A stretch of DNA of 8,088 nt from Cellvibrionales bacterium UBA1854 (GCA_002338445.1 DDII01000063.1:27139-35226), one strand, 5' to 3'; numbered from the stretch's first letter, positions 1-7,373 are shown. The notes: a model not told the origin generated them from the sequence alone. A program made the numbers and translations.

Positions 1-374
1 AAAAAAAGAGACCGATGAATCTTGATCTTGGTACGATTAGGCTACCCGTAACGTCTTATGTTTCTATTCTACATCGTATTTCTGGTGTATTTATGTTCTT
101 TGCGGTTGCAGTATTAATTTGGCTGTTTGATATGAGCTTGTCTTCGGAAGAAGGATATTTATTTGTGGTTGAGATTTTTAATAATCTTTTGGCTCAAATT
201 ATAATTTTCAGCGCACTATCAGCACTCGCATACCACATATCCACAGGAATTCGCCATCTCGTCATGGATTTTGGTTTTGCAGAAGATTTTCGAGCGGGTC
301 GAATATCTGCGCTAATTGCTCTCTTGGTTGCTTTTTTCTTAATTGTTTTGATAGCTGCATGGATATATGTGTGA
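1..374 (+). CDS. sdhC: Succinate dehydrogenase cytochrome b556 subunit SdhC (5' end probably cut by window edge)
   Basis: SdhC is one of two membrane anchors of complex II; with SdhD it binds heme b and forms the ubiquinone site in the inner membrane. Counting from the ATG at 15, the protein aligns without gaps to E. coli SdhC (recalled) with an offset of 10 residues. The heme ligand His84 is His74 here (LAYH), and the quinone-site residues Ser27 and Arg31 are Ser17 and Arg21 (SILHR). GIRHLVMDFG is also conserved. Three hydrophobic segments lie at about 21-41, 56-77 and 96-118. The frame stays open upstream of 15 to the edge and reads KKRP before MNLDL, which matches the KKQRP-VNLDL N-terminus of the family. 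The ATG at 15 is therefore probably an internal Met and the true start is upstream. No strong Shine-Dalgarno precedes position 15. The stop is TGA at 372-374, overlapping sdhD. Confidence 0.95.
   Translation, partial: KKRPMNLDLGTIRLPVTSYVSILHRISGVFMFFAVAVLIWLFDMSLSSEEGYLFVVEIFNNLLAQIIIFSALSALAYHISTGIRHLVMDFGFAEDFRAGRISALIALLVAFFLIVLIAAWIYV
371..374 (+). promoter_or_regulatory. GTGA stop/start overlap coupling sdhC and sdhD
   Basis: The GTG proposed as the sdhD start (371-373) shares two bases with the TGA that ends sdhC (372-374). Such overlaps usually let a terminating ribosome restart on the next gene, keeping the two anchor subunits in equal amounts. The weak upstream ribosome site fits this. 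The start choice itself is an inference from alignment with recalled family sequences. Confidence 0.6.
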
Positions 375-739
375 GTGGATTAACTCTATTTTTTTTGCGT
401 AGTGGATCAAATAAGTGGCTGCTGCAAAGATTTGCAGCGGTGATTGTATTGTCATACATAGCATTCCTAGTTTGTCTATTGATAATGCATCGTGAAATGG
501 ATTATTACGAGTGGGTTAATTTGAATAAAGCAATGCCAATGCGCTTTTTTAGTTTCTTGACAGCTCTTTCATTGTCAGTGCATGCGTGGATTGGTATGTG
601 GTGCGTCGTTACAGATTATATAACAGTCAGGTTGATTGGCCCAAAAGCCGATTTAATTCGTAAAATTTGTGTTTTTTTCATAACCATAGTTTCCACTGTG
701 TACGTTCTTTGGGTTCTGCAAGTGATTTGGAGCATATAA
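371..739 (+). CDS. sdhD: Succinate dehydrogenase hydrophobic membrane anchor SdhD
   Basis: SdhD is the second anchor subunit of complex II. It supplies the other heme b ligand and part of the ubiquinone pocket. The signature HAWIGMWCVVTDY is present: the His is the heme ligand and the Tyr contacts quinone (His71 and Tyr83 in E. coli). I chose the GTG at 371, giving 122 residues, because with it these residues fall at exactly 71 and 83 and the RSG motif also lines up with the Pseudomonas and E. coli N-termini. The ATG at 359 would add four residues (MDIC) and has no clear ribosome site. Three hydrophobic helices are visible at about 22-40, 58-80 and 98-120. The first base triplets overlap the sdhC stop as GTGA, which suggests translational coupling; only a weak GGA at 361-363 precedes the start. 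The TAA ends four bases before sdhA. Confidence 0.95.
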   Translation: MSGLTLFFLRSGSNKWLLQRFAAVIVLSYIAFLVCLLIMHREMDYYEWVNLNKAMPMRFFSFLTALSLSVHAWIGMWCVVTDYITVRLIGPKADLIRKICVFFITIVSTVYVLWVLQVIWSI

Positions 740-743
740 ATTA

Positions 744-2507
744 ATGAAAACACTCAGTTTCGACGCGGTTATAGTTGGTGGCGGAGGTTCGGGTATGCGC
801 GCTGCTCTTCAATTGTCTCAGTCTGGGTATAAGACAGCGGTGATAACTAAGGTGTTCCCTACTAGGTCTCATACCGTCTCTGCGCAGGGCGGTATTACTT
901 GTGCGATAGCAAGTGACGATCCAGATGATCAGTGGCAATGGCATATGTATGACACGGTGAAGGGATCAGATTTTATTGGGGATCAAGAAGCCATCGAATA
1001 TATGTGCTCGACGGGACCTGAGGCAGTCTTTGAGCTGGAGCACATGGGTCTTCCGTTCTCTCGAACCGAGTCAGGAAGGATATACCAAAGACCGTTCGGA
1101 GGGCAGTCAAAAGACTTCGGTAAGGGTGGGCAAGCAGCGAGAACATGTGCAGCGGCTGACAGGACGGGGCACGCGCTACTTCACACCTTGTATCAAGGAA
1201 ATCTTAAAAATAAAACCGAGTTCTTAAACGAGTGGTTTGCGGTTGATCTCGTGAAAAATGATGATAACGCCGTTGTAGGCGTAGTGGCGCTTGACATAGA
1301 AAGTGGCGAAGTTTTTTTCGTGAAGAGTAAAGCAACCGTATTTGCCACTGGCGGTGCAGGGCGTATCTATGCATCGACGACAAATGCGCATATCTGTACT
1401 GGCGATGGTATCGGTATGGCTCTTCGGGCGGGTTATCCAGTACAAGATATCGAGATGTGGCAGTTCCATCCAACGGGAATTGCGGGCGCTGGAACTCTTG
1501 TTACTGAGGGCTGTCGAGGTGAAGGGGGCTACCTCATCAACAAACATGGCGAGAGGTTTATGGAAAGATATGCTCCTAATGCAAAAGACTTGGCTGGGCG
1601 TGATGTCGTCGCCAGGTCTATGGTAATGGAGATTCTGGAGGGTAGAGGATGCGGTGAATCCGGTGACTATGTATTTTTAAAGCTCGATCACTTGGGAGAG
1701 GACATCTTGAACGCGAAACTACCGGGGATCTTAGAGTTGTCTCGAACGTTTGCTCACGCAGATCCAGTCGTCGAACCCATTCCTGTTGTGCCGACTTGCC
1801 ACTACATGATGGGTGGCATTCCAACTAACACAAATGGACAAGCCTTGACGGTAGGTGCTGATGGCTCGGATAAAATTATTGAAGGTTTCTATGCATGTGG
1901 AGAGGCAGCATGTGTATCGGTGCACGGAGCCAATAGGTTAGGTGGGAATTCGCTACTTGATCTAGTAGTGTTTGGTAGGGCTTCAGGTTTGTTCATTGAG
2001 AATGCACTACGTGATGGTATTGAGCTCGGTGAGCCAACAAAAGAGAATATTGAAACGGCCACAATTGGTCTCAACGCCCTCAACGGGTCAGTTGGCGGAG
2101 AGAAGGCGTCAACCCTGAGAGCAGAGTTACAAACTATCATGCAAAATTTCTTTGGCGTATTCCGTAGGGGTGATTTGATGCGTGATGGAATTATAGAGTT
2201 GCAGTCTTTGAAGCATCGAATCGATAATGTAGCCCTTGATGACAAAAGTATGGTGTTTAACACGGCAAGGATTGAAGCTCTTGAACTAAGAAATTTATAC
2301 GCAGTGGCGGAGGCAACCGCAATAACGGCAGAGGCTCGTACGGAGAGTCGCGGAGCGCACGCGCGCGAGGATTATCAGGAGCGAGATGATGAAAATTGGT
2401 TATGCCACTCAATGTTTTTTCCAGACGAAAAACGCGTGGGAAAACGCAATGTCAACTTCTCGTTAAAGTCACGGGAGCCTTTTGAACCAGCAGTCAGAAC
2501 TTACTGA
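744..2507 (+). CDS. sdhA: Succinate dehydrogenase flavoprotein subunit SdhA
   Basis: SdhA is the catalytic subunit of complex II: it oxidises succinate to fumarate on the cytoplasmic side and passes electrons through FAD to SdhB. It is complete at 587 residues (E. coli 588). The N-terminal dinucleotide fold GGGGSGMRAA is at 12-21. The FAD is covalently attached at His43 in RSHTVSAQGG. Substrate-site residues are visible: His242 in FHPTG, the catalytic Arg286 in LAGRDVVARSM, His353 in TCHYMMGG and Arg398 in HGANRLGGNSLLD. The C-terminal helical region carries TARIEALELRNL and ESRGAHAREDYQERDDENWL, and the chain ends VRTY as in relatives. A GGAG at 729-732 lies 11 bases before the ATG, inside the end of sdhD, four bases after whose stop the gene begins. 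All expected active-site residues are present, so it should be functional. Confidence 0.99.
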   Translation: MKTLSFDAVIVGGGGSGMRAALQLSQSGYKTAVITKVFPTRSHTVSAQGGITCAIASDDPDDQWQWHMYDTVKGSDFIGDQEAIEYMCSTGPEAVFELEHMGLPFSRTESGRIYQRPFGGQSKDFGKGGQAARTCAAADRTGHALLHTLYQGNLKNKTEFLNEWFAVDLVKNDDNAVVGVVALDIESGEVFFVKSKATVFATGGAGRIYASTTNAHICTGDGIGMALRAGYPVQDIEMWQFHPTGIAGAGTLVTEGCRGEGGYLINKHGERFMERYAPNAKDLAGRDVVARSMVMEILEGRGCGESGDYVFLKLDHLGEDILNAKLPGILELSRTFAHADPVVEPIPVVPTCHYMMGGIPTNTNGQALTVGADGSDKIIEGFYACGEAACVSVHGANRLGGNSLLDLVVFGRASGLFIENALRDGIELGEPTKENIETATIGLNALNGSVGGEKASTLRAELQTIMQNFFGVFRRGDLMRDGIIELQSLKHRIDNVALDDKSMVFNTARIEALELRNLYAVAEATAITAEARTESRGAHAREDYQERDDENWLCHSMFFPDEKRVGKRNVNFSLKSREPFEPAVRTY

Positions 2508-2523
2508 CACGGTTGGGCTGAGG

Positions 2524-2529
2524 AAGGAG
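2524..2529 (+). promoter_or_regulatory. Ribosome binding site that sets the sdhB start
   Basis: AAGGAG sits nine bases before the ATG at 2539, an ideal position. It decides between that ATG and an in-frame TTG at 2482, which lies inside the end of sdhA. Starting at 2539 also gives the MLxVSxYRYNP N-terminus typical of SdhB. Confidence 0.85.
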
Positions 2530-2538
2530 AATTATTGT

Positions 2539-3243
2539 ATGTTGACAGTAAGTATCTATCGTTACAACCCAGAGACTGACAAATACCCGTATATGCAAGA
2601 TTTCGAATTCGATGCATTCGGAAAGGACCTGATGGTGCTTGATGTTTTGGAGAAGCTTAAGGTTGAAGACCCAAGCTTGGTGTTTCGCCGTTCTTGCAGG
2701 GAGGGAGTATGCGGTTCAGATGGTATGAATATATCTGGCAAGAATGGTTTAGCATGTATCACACCACTATCTGAGGCTATCAGAAATAACAAGATTACTA
2801 TCAGGCCACTCCCTGGACTTCCGGTGATCAGAGATCTCGTAATTGATATGAAACAGTTTTATGTACAGTATGAAAAAATCGAGCCGTACATGGTCAATGA
2901 TAGTCCAGCTCCTCAAATTGAAAGGCTTCAATCTCAGGAAGAAAGGGCTAAGCTCGACGGCTTATATGAATGCATCCTGTGTGCTTGCTGTTCTACAGCT
3001 TGCCCATCATTTTGGTGGAATCCTGACAAGTTTATTGGTCCATCGGGGCTGCTTCAAGCTTATCGATTTTTAGCCGACAGTCGTGATACTTCAACAGAAG
3101 AAAGACTTTCGAAATTAGATGATCCATTCAGCGTCTTTCGCTGTCATGGAATTATGAATTGCGTTCAAGTGTGTCCTAAGGGCCTTAACCCCACGCGTGC
3201 CATCGGTCACATACGTAATATGTTGATTAGAGGAGCTACTTAG
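2539..3243 (+). CDS. sdhB: Succinate dehydrogenase iron-sulfur subunit SdhB
   Basis: SdhB carries electrons from the SdhA flavin to the quinone site through three iron-sulfur clusters. It has 234 residues from the ATG at 2539 (E. coli 238). The N-terminal ferredoxin-like domain holds the [2Fe-2S] ligands Cys53, Cys58, Asp61 and Cys73 (SCREGVCGSDG...GLAC). The C-terminal domain holds CILCACCSTACP: Cys145, 148 and 151 with Cys212 bind [4Fe-4S], while Cys155, 202 and 208 bind [3Fe-4S]. Quinone-site residues Pro156, Trp159, Trp160 and His203 are present (PSFWW and RCHGIMNC). Assignments follow the E. coli numbering with an offset of four for the later clusters and two for the first. The frame is open further upstream to a TTG at 2482 that would overlap sdhA; I reject that longer form because of the strong ribosome site at 2524-2529 and the family N-terminus. 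The gene starts 31 bases after sdhA. Confidence 0.99.
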   Translation: MLTVSIYRYNPETDKYPYMQDFEFDAFGKDLMVLDVLEKLKVEDPSLVFRRSCREGVCGSDGMNISGKNGLACITPLSEAIRNNKITIRPLPGLPVIRDLVIDMKQFYVQYEKIEPYMVNDSPAPQIERLQSQEERAKLDGLYECILCACCSTACPSFWWNPDKFIGPSGLLQAYRFLADSRDTSTEERLSKLDDPFSVFRCHGIMNCVQVCPKGLNPTRAIGHIRNMLIRGAT

Positions 3244-3251
3244 GGTTTAAT
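3223..3251 (+). promoter_or_regulatory. Candidate sigma70 promoter before sucA
   Basis: TTGATT at 3223-3228 (four of six match the -35 consensus) and TTTAAT at 3246-3251 (five of six match the -10 consensus) are exactly 17 bases apart. There is no extended -10 TG. Transcription would begin near 3258 and give sucA a leader of about 60 bases. The -35 lies in the last codons of sdhB and the -10 just after its stop. E. coli is known to have a weak internal promoter between sdhB and sucA, which makes the position plausible. Found by eye; chance matches of this quality are common in A/T-leaning DNA. Confidence 0.35.
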
Positions 3252-3261
3252 TTCTCATCGT

Positions 3262-3313
3262 CCACACCTGCTGGTGGGGTGTTAGGGTAATTTTCACCCA
3301 CAAGGAAAGCCTT
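3262..3313 (+). other. Small hairpins in the sdhB-sucA gap
   Basis: The 73-base gap 3244-3316 holds no gene. Three small stems can be drawn. Stem A pairs 3262-3268 with 3273-3279 (CCACACC with GGTGGGG, one A-G mismatch, four-base loop). Stem B pairs GGGTG 3277-3281 with CACCC 3295-3299; it shares bases with A, so only one can form. Stem C pairs AAGG 3302-3305 with CCTT 3310-3313 and covers most of the sucA ribosome site AAGGA at 3302-3306. None is followed directly by a T run, so a terminator is unlikely. They could tune sucA translation or mark an mRNA processing site, but they are short and may be chance. Confidence 0.3.
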
Positions 3314-3331
3314 CAAATGTCCGAAAGCCTT
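3305..3331 (+). repeat. 9-base direct repeat around the sucA start codon
   Basis: GAAAGCCTT occurs at 3305-3313, before the ATG at 3317, and again at 3323-3331 as codons 3-5. The copies are 18 bases apart. Each contains CCTT, which could pair with the AAGG of the ribosome site at 3302-3305. The second copy lies directly before another in-frame ATG at 3332. The repeat is exact; any function is unproven. Confidence 0.4.
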
Positions 3332-6151
3332 ATGGCACAATTTCTTTCTTCCTCCCATTTTTCGGGGGGCAATGCGGCATACGTAGAAGACCTCTACGAC
3401 GAATACTTGCATGAACCGGCCGCGGTTTCTGAAGAGTGGAGGAGATTCTTTGACCAGCTTCCAAAGACTAATGGCTCATCTAGGTCTGATGTCTCCCACG
3501 CCACAATCGTCCAGCATTTTGAGCTGCTTGGACGACGCAAGGCTCGGCCGACTCCTCCGCCGGGTTCTGGTGGAATATATCTCCAGCACGAGCGAAAGCA
3601 GGTTCGTGTGGTGCAATTAATAAGCTCTTACAGGTTCCGTGGACATCAAAAAGCAAATTTGGACCCTTTGGGCTTAATGGTTCGGCAAAAAGTACGCGAT
3701 CTTGAATTAAACTTTCATGGTCTTACCCCTGCGGATTTAGATACTACATTTCAGACGTCTCCCCTTTATATAGGTAAGGAAGAGGCAACCCTTAGGGAGA
3801 TAATTGATACGCTTGAGGAGACATATTGCCGGAATTTGGGCCCAGAGTTTATGCATATCACTTCATTCGATGAAAAGCAGTGGCTCGCTCGTCGGTTTGA
3901 AAGCGTCAGGTCAAAACCTACTTATGATAATGCCGCAAGAATTGATGTGCTCAATAGACTCACTGCAGCTGAGGGTTTAGAGAAACACTTAGACTCAAAA
4001 TACCCCGGAACCAAGAGGTTTGGGCTTGAAGGCGGAGAAAGTTTGATTCCAATGCTTGATTGCTTGGTAAGAAGATCGGGTCAATATGGATGTAAAGAAA
4101 TAGTAATGGCGATGGCCCACAGGGGGAGATTGAATGTTTTGGTAAATATTTTGGGTAAAAATCCCGCCGAAATGTTTGAAGAATTTGAAGGGAAAAGGCT
4201 TGTTAATACGTCTGGGGATGTAAAGTATCATCAAGGATTTTCCTCTAATGTTATGACACCCGGTGGCGAGATTCATCTTGCTTTGGGATTCAATCCATCT
4301 CATCTAGAGATTTCATGTCCAGTTGTAGTAGGTTCAGCACGGGCGCGTCAGGATAGACGTCAAGATGCTGAAGGAGGGCAAGTTGTTCCTATTTTGATAC
4401 ATGGTGATGCTGCGTTTGCTGGTCAAGGGGTTGTTATGGAGACGTTTCAACTATCCCAGACTCGGGCCTATAGGACCGGTGGAACAATTCATGTTGTAAT
4501 AAATAATCAGGTGGGATTTACAACTAGCCGGCAAGATGATGCTCGTTCGACCGAATATTGTACGGATGTTGCGAAGATGGTTCAGGCTCCTATCTTACAT
4601 GTAAATGGAGACAATCCAGATTCAGTGATGTTTGCAGCTATGTTGGCAATGGATTATCGATACGAGTTTGGAAAAGATGTTGTTATTGATCTTGTTTGTT
4701 ATCGTCGTCGCGGTCACAACGAGACGGATGAACCATCTTCTACCCAGCCAATAATGTATAAAGCGGTGAGAAACCATCCTACGACTAGGACATTATATGC
4801 ACAAAAGCTGATCCAGGAGGGTGTGTTGAGCTTAGAAAAGGCAGAAGAGATGAGTAGTCATTATCGCTCTAGTCTAGATCGCGGAGAATTTGTTGTGCAT
4901 AATTTGGTTCGTGAACCTGATCATAGTTTGTTTGTTGATTGGAATCCTTATTTGGGACACCAATGGCGTGCGGTAGGGGATACAACGTTTCCCTTGGCAA
5001 AATTAAAAAAAGTAGCGAAAGCTATCAATCGGATACCAGATGAGATTGATGTTCAAAGACAAGTGTCAAGGGTATACGAGGATCGAATCAAAATGGCGGC
5101 TGGCAAAATTCCGCTCAACTGGGGTATGGCGGAGCTGTTAGGTTATGGCTCGTTGATCGAACAGGGGTACCCGATTAGGTTTACTGGTCAGGATGTTAGA
5201 CGCGGCACATTCTCCCACAGACATGCGGTGGTCGTGTGCCAGGCCGATGGGAAAGATTATATTCCCTTGCAACACCTTAGAAGTGATCATGTAACTTTTG
5301 ATTTGTTTGATTCACTCTTGTCTGAGGAAGCTGTTCTTGCCTTCGAATACGGATACTCCACCACAATGCCAAATGGATTGGTCATCTGGGAGGCGCAGTT
5401 TGGTGACTTCGCCAATGGCGCCCAGGTGGTAATAGATCAATTCATCGCCAGCGGAGAGCATAAGTGGGGGCGCCTGTCCGGATTAACTATGCTCTTGCCA
5501 CATGGATTTGAGGGTCAGGGACCTGAACACTCGTCGGCTCGTTTGGAACGGTTTTTGCAGCTTTGCGCAGAGCATAATATACAAATCTGTATACCCACAA
5601 CACCGGCACAGATTTTCCATTTATTGCGTCGTCAGGCGATTCGACCCATGAGAAGACCCCTCATGGTCATGAGTCCAAAGTGGATTTTACGCCACAAGCA
5701 TGCTACTTCGAGTTTAGAGGAGCTGGCGTCTGGTTGTTTTGAGAATGTACTCACAGATCACAGTGTTGCGGCCGAAAATACGAAACGACTCGTTTTGTGC
5801 GCGGGCAAGGTTTACTACCATTTACTTGAGGAACGAGAAAAACGGAATATTGACAATATCGCTTTAGTTCGGTTGGAGCAATTGTATCCGTTTCCAAATG
5901 TTGAATTAGATCAAATTTTAGCCTCGATGTGTGACTTGGAGCAAGCAGTCTGGTGTCAGGAGGAGCCAATGAACCAGGGTGCTTGGTACAGCAGTCAGCA
6001 TCACATGCGCAATGCTTTAAAACGGCACAAGACTAATATAACTTTGGATTATGTCGGTCGTAAAAGTTCAGCTGCTCCTGCATCTGGATACATGTCTGTA
6101 CATCTTGAGGAACAAGCAAAGTTTATTGACCAAGCGCTGACAATCAATTAG
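3317..6151 (+). CDS. sucA: 2-oxoglutarate dehydrogenase E1 component SucA
   Basis: SucA is the thiamine-diphosphate (ThDP) dependent E1 of the cytoplasmic 2-oxoglutarate dehydrogenase complex. It decarboxylates 2-oxoglutarate and transfers the succinyl group to the lipoyl arm of SucB. The protein is complete at 944 residues (E. coli 933). The N-terminal segment has the SGGNAAYVEDLYDEYL and WRRFFDQL motifs typical of the E1o family, followed by YRFRGHQKANLDPLGL at about 105-120. The ThDP/Mg motif runs from GDAAFAGQG at 363 to NNQVGF at 396-401. Predicted active-site residues are His268 (MAHRGRLNV), His305 and Ser309 (KYHQGFSS) and His737 (EGQGPEHSSARLERF), matching E. coli His260, His298, Ser302 and His729. 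The transketolase-like pyrimidine-binding part contains RGTFSHRHAV and WEAQFGDFANGAQVVIDQF; the C-terminus has EQLYPFP and WCQEEPMNQGAW. A ribosome site AAGGA at 3302-3306 supports the ATG at 3317. It follows sdhB by 73 bases, and sucB begins 19 bases after it. Confidence 0.99.
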   Translation: MSESLMAQFLSSSHFSGGNAAYVEDLYDEYLHEPAAVSEEWRRFFDQLPKTNGSSRSDVSHATIVQHFELLGRRKARPTPPPGSGGIYLQHERKQVRVVQLISSYRFRGHQKANLDPLGLMVRQKVRDLELNFHGLTPADLDTTFQTSPLYIGKEEATLREIIDTLEETYCRNLGPEFMHITSFDEKQWLARRFESVRSKPTYDNAARIDVLNRLTAAEGLEKHLDSKYPGTKRFGLEGGESLIPMLDCLVRRSGQYGCKEIVMAMAHRGRLNVLVNILGKNPAEMFEEFEGKRLVNTSGDVKYHQGFSSNVMTPGGEIHLALGFNPSHLEISCPVVVGSARARQDRRQDAEGGQVVPILIHGDAAFAGQGVVMETFQLSQTRAYRTGGTIHVVINNQVGFTTSRQDDARSTEYCTDVAKMVQAPILHVNGDNPDSVMFAAMLAMDYRYEFGKDVVIDLVCYRRRGHNETDEPSSTQPIMYKAVRNHPTTRTLYAQKLIQEGVLSLEKAEEMSSHYRSSLDRGEFVVHNLVREPDHSLFVDWNPYLGHQWRAVGDTTFPLAKLKKVAKAINRIPDEIDVQRQVSRVYEDRIKMAAGKIPLNWGMAELLGYGSLIEQGYPIRFTGQDVRRGTFSHRHAVVVCQADGKDYIPLQHLRSDHVTFDLFDSLLSEEAVLAFEYGYSTTMPNGLVIWEAQFGDFANGAQVVIDQFIASGEHKWGRLSGLTMLLPHGFEGQGPEHSSARLERFLQLCAEHNIQICIPTTPAQIFHLLRRQAIRPMRRPLMVMSPKWILRHKHATSSLEELASGCFENVLTDHSVAAENTKRLVLCAGKVYYHLLEEREKRNIDNIALVRLEQLYPFPNVELDQILASMCDLEQAVWCQEEPMNQGAWYSSQHHMRNALKRHKTNITLDYVGRKSSAAPASGYMSVHLEEQAKFIDQALTIN

Positions 6152-6170
6152 AACCAACAGGAAGAGAATA

Positions 6171-7373
6171 ATGGCTACAGATATAAAGGCGCCGAGCTAC
6201 CCGGAATCTGTTCAAGAGGGGACACTTTCGCACTGGCATGTTAAAGCTGGAGATTTTTTAACCCGGGATGACCTCATCGTGGATATTGAAACTGATAAGG
6301 TAGTTCTGGAGGTGGTGGCTCCTGTCACAGGCACATTGATTGAAGTTTTTAAACAAGAGGGTGACATAATTTTAAGCAATGAGTTAGTTGGGAGAATGGA
6401 GGAGGGTAGTCTTACTGACTCCGCTGAAGACCCGTCAGAGCAAAAGTTGCCACCAAGTATTGAAGATAATGATGGGTTGGTAAATCCTGCTGCGAGGAAA
6501 TTAGCTGAAGAACGAGGTATAGATTTGCTTCATGTTAAAGGAACTGGGCGAGGGGGTCGAATTACAAAAGAGGACGTCGTCAATCACGACAAACCGCGGG
6601 ATAATTCGGTTAAAGAAACAATACAGGAAGCACGTCAGGGATCAAGTATGTTAGCGCTTGGAGGCGATGAGCGCGTCCAGCGTCGGGTTGCCATGACTCG
6701 AATGCGATCGCGAATTTCGGAGCGTTTACTTGAAGTTACCCAGACGACGGCCTCATTAACTACCTTTAATGAAGTGGATATGAGTGCTTTGATTAATTTG
6801 CGCAAGCAATATCAAGAAGAGTTCACAAAGATGCATAACGGCACTCGGCTGGGTTATATGGGTTTTTTTGTGAAGGCCACTGTCGAGGCATTGAAGAGGT
6901 TCCCCTTGGTGAATGCATCGATCGATGACAATGATATTGTGTACCACGGTTATCAAGATATAGGCGTTGCAGTGTCTACCGATCGTGGTTTAGTAGTTCC
7001 GGTGTTGAGAAATGCGGAAAATATGAGCATTGCTTCTGTTGAGAATGGTATCTCTGAATTTGCTTCGAAAGCTCGAGACGGTAAGTTAACTATAGATGAA
7101 ATGACCGGAGGGACTTTTACCATTACAAATGGAGGTGTCTACGGATCTCTCATATCTACTCCAATTATTAACCCACCTCAAACCGCCATTCTTGGAATGC
7201 ACAAGATTCAGGAGCGTGTCGTTGCGCATCAGGGACAAGTAGTTATTCGTCCTATGATGTACTTAGCATTGTCTTATGACCACCGACTTATAGATGGAAA
7301 GGAGGCAGTTCGTTTTCTTGTCACATGTAAAGAACTGCTAGAGGATCCAGCTAAAATTTTGTTAGAAATTTAA
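6171..7373 (+). CDS. sucB: Dihydrolipoamide succinyltransferase, E2 of 2-oxoglutarate dehydrogenase (SucB)
   Basis: SucB forms the core of the 2-oxoglutarate dehydrogenase complex and transfers the succinyl group from its lipoyl arm to CoA. It is complete at 400 residues (E. coli about 405). One N-terminal lipoyl domain (about 1-78) carries the lipoylated Lys43 in DIETDKVVLEV. A short linker (about 79-102) leads to the peripheral subunit-binding domain at about 103-136 (NPAARKLAEERGID...GTGRGGRITKEDV), which holds E1 and E3. A second linker precedes the catalytic domain at about 168-400, starting RVAMTRMRSRISERL. The active site is LSYDHRLIDG, with His371 and Asp375 as in other E2 enzymes. 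Linkers are rich in Asp, Glu, Ser and Gln rather than the usual Ala/Pro. AGGAAGAG at 6159-6166 is a good ribosome site. The single lipoyl domain and place after sucA separate it from the pyruvate dehydrogenase E2. Confidence 0.99.
   Translation: MATDIKAPSYPESVQEGTLSHWHVKAGDFLTRDDLIVDIETDKVVLEVVAPVTGTLIEVFKQEGDIILSNELVGRMEEGSLTDSAEDPSEQKLPPSIEDNDGLVNPAARKLAEERGIDLLHVKGTGRGGRITKEDVVNHDKPRDNSVKETIQEARQGSSMLALGGDERVQRRVAMTRMRSRISERLLEVTQTTASLTTFNEVDMSALINLRKQYQEEFTKMHNGTRLGYMGFFVKATVEALKRFPLVNASIDDNDIVYHGYQDIGVAVSTDRGLVVPVLRNAENMSIASVENGISEFASKARDGKLTIDEMTGGTFTITNGGVYGSLISTPIINPPQTAILGMHKIQERVVAHQGQVVIRPMMYLALSYDHRLIDGKEAVRFLVTCKELLEDPAKILLEI

Noticed and set aside
1..7. Run of seven A as a slippage or frameshift site
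   Set aside because: It simply encodes the conserved Lys residues of the SdhC N-terminus in an uninterrupted frame.
1224..1547. Antisense open frame of 107 codons within sdhA
   Set aside because: It lies opposite a highly conserved part of sdhA, has no recognisable domain and a composition expected of a reverse-strand shadow.
1889..2263. Antisense open frame of 124 codons within sdhA
   Set aside because: Fully opposite conserved SdhA coding sequence, with Ser/Arg-rich low-information content and no family I recognise; taken as a shadow.
3262..3294. Rho-independent terminator after sdhB
   Set aside because: The hairpin at 3262-3279 is not followed directly by a T run; the TTTT at 3291-3294 is 11 bases away and the genes continue in the same direction.
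6126..6154. Promoter-like TTGACC and TAGAAC, 17 bases apart, before sucB
   Set aside because: Transcription would begin near 6161, inside the ribosome site at 6159-6166, leaving too little leader for sucB translation.
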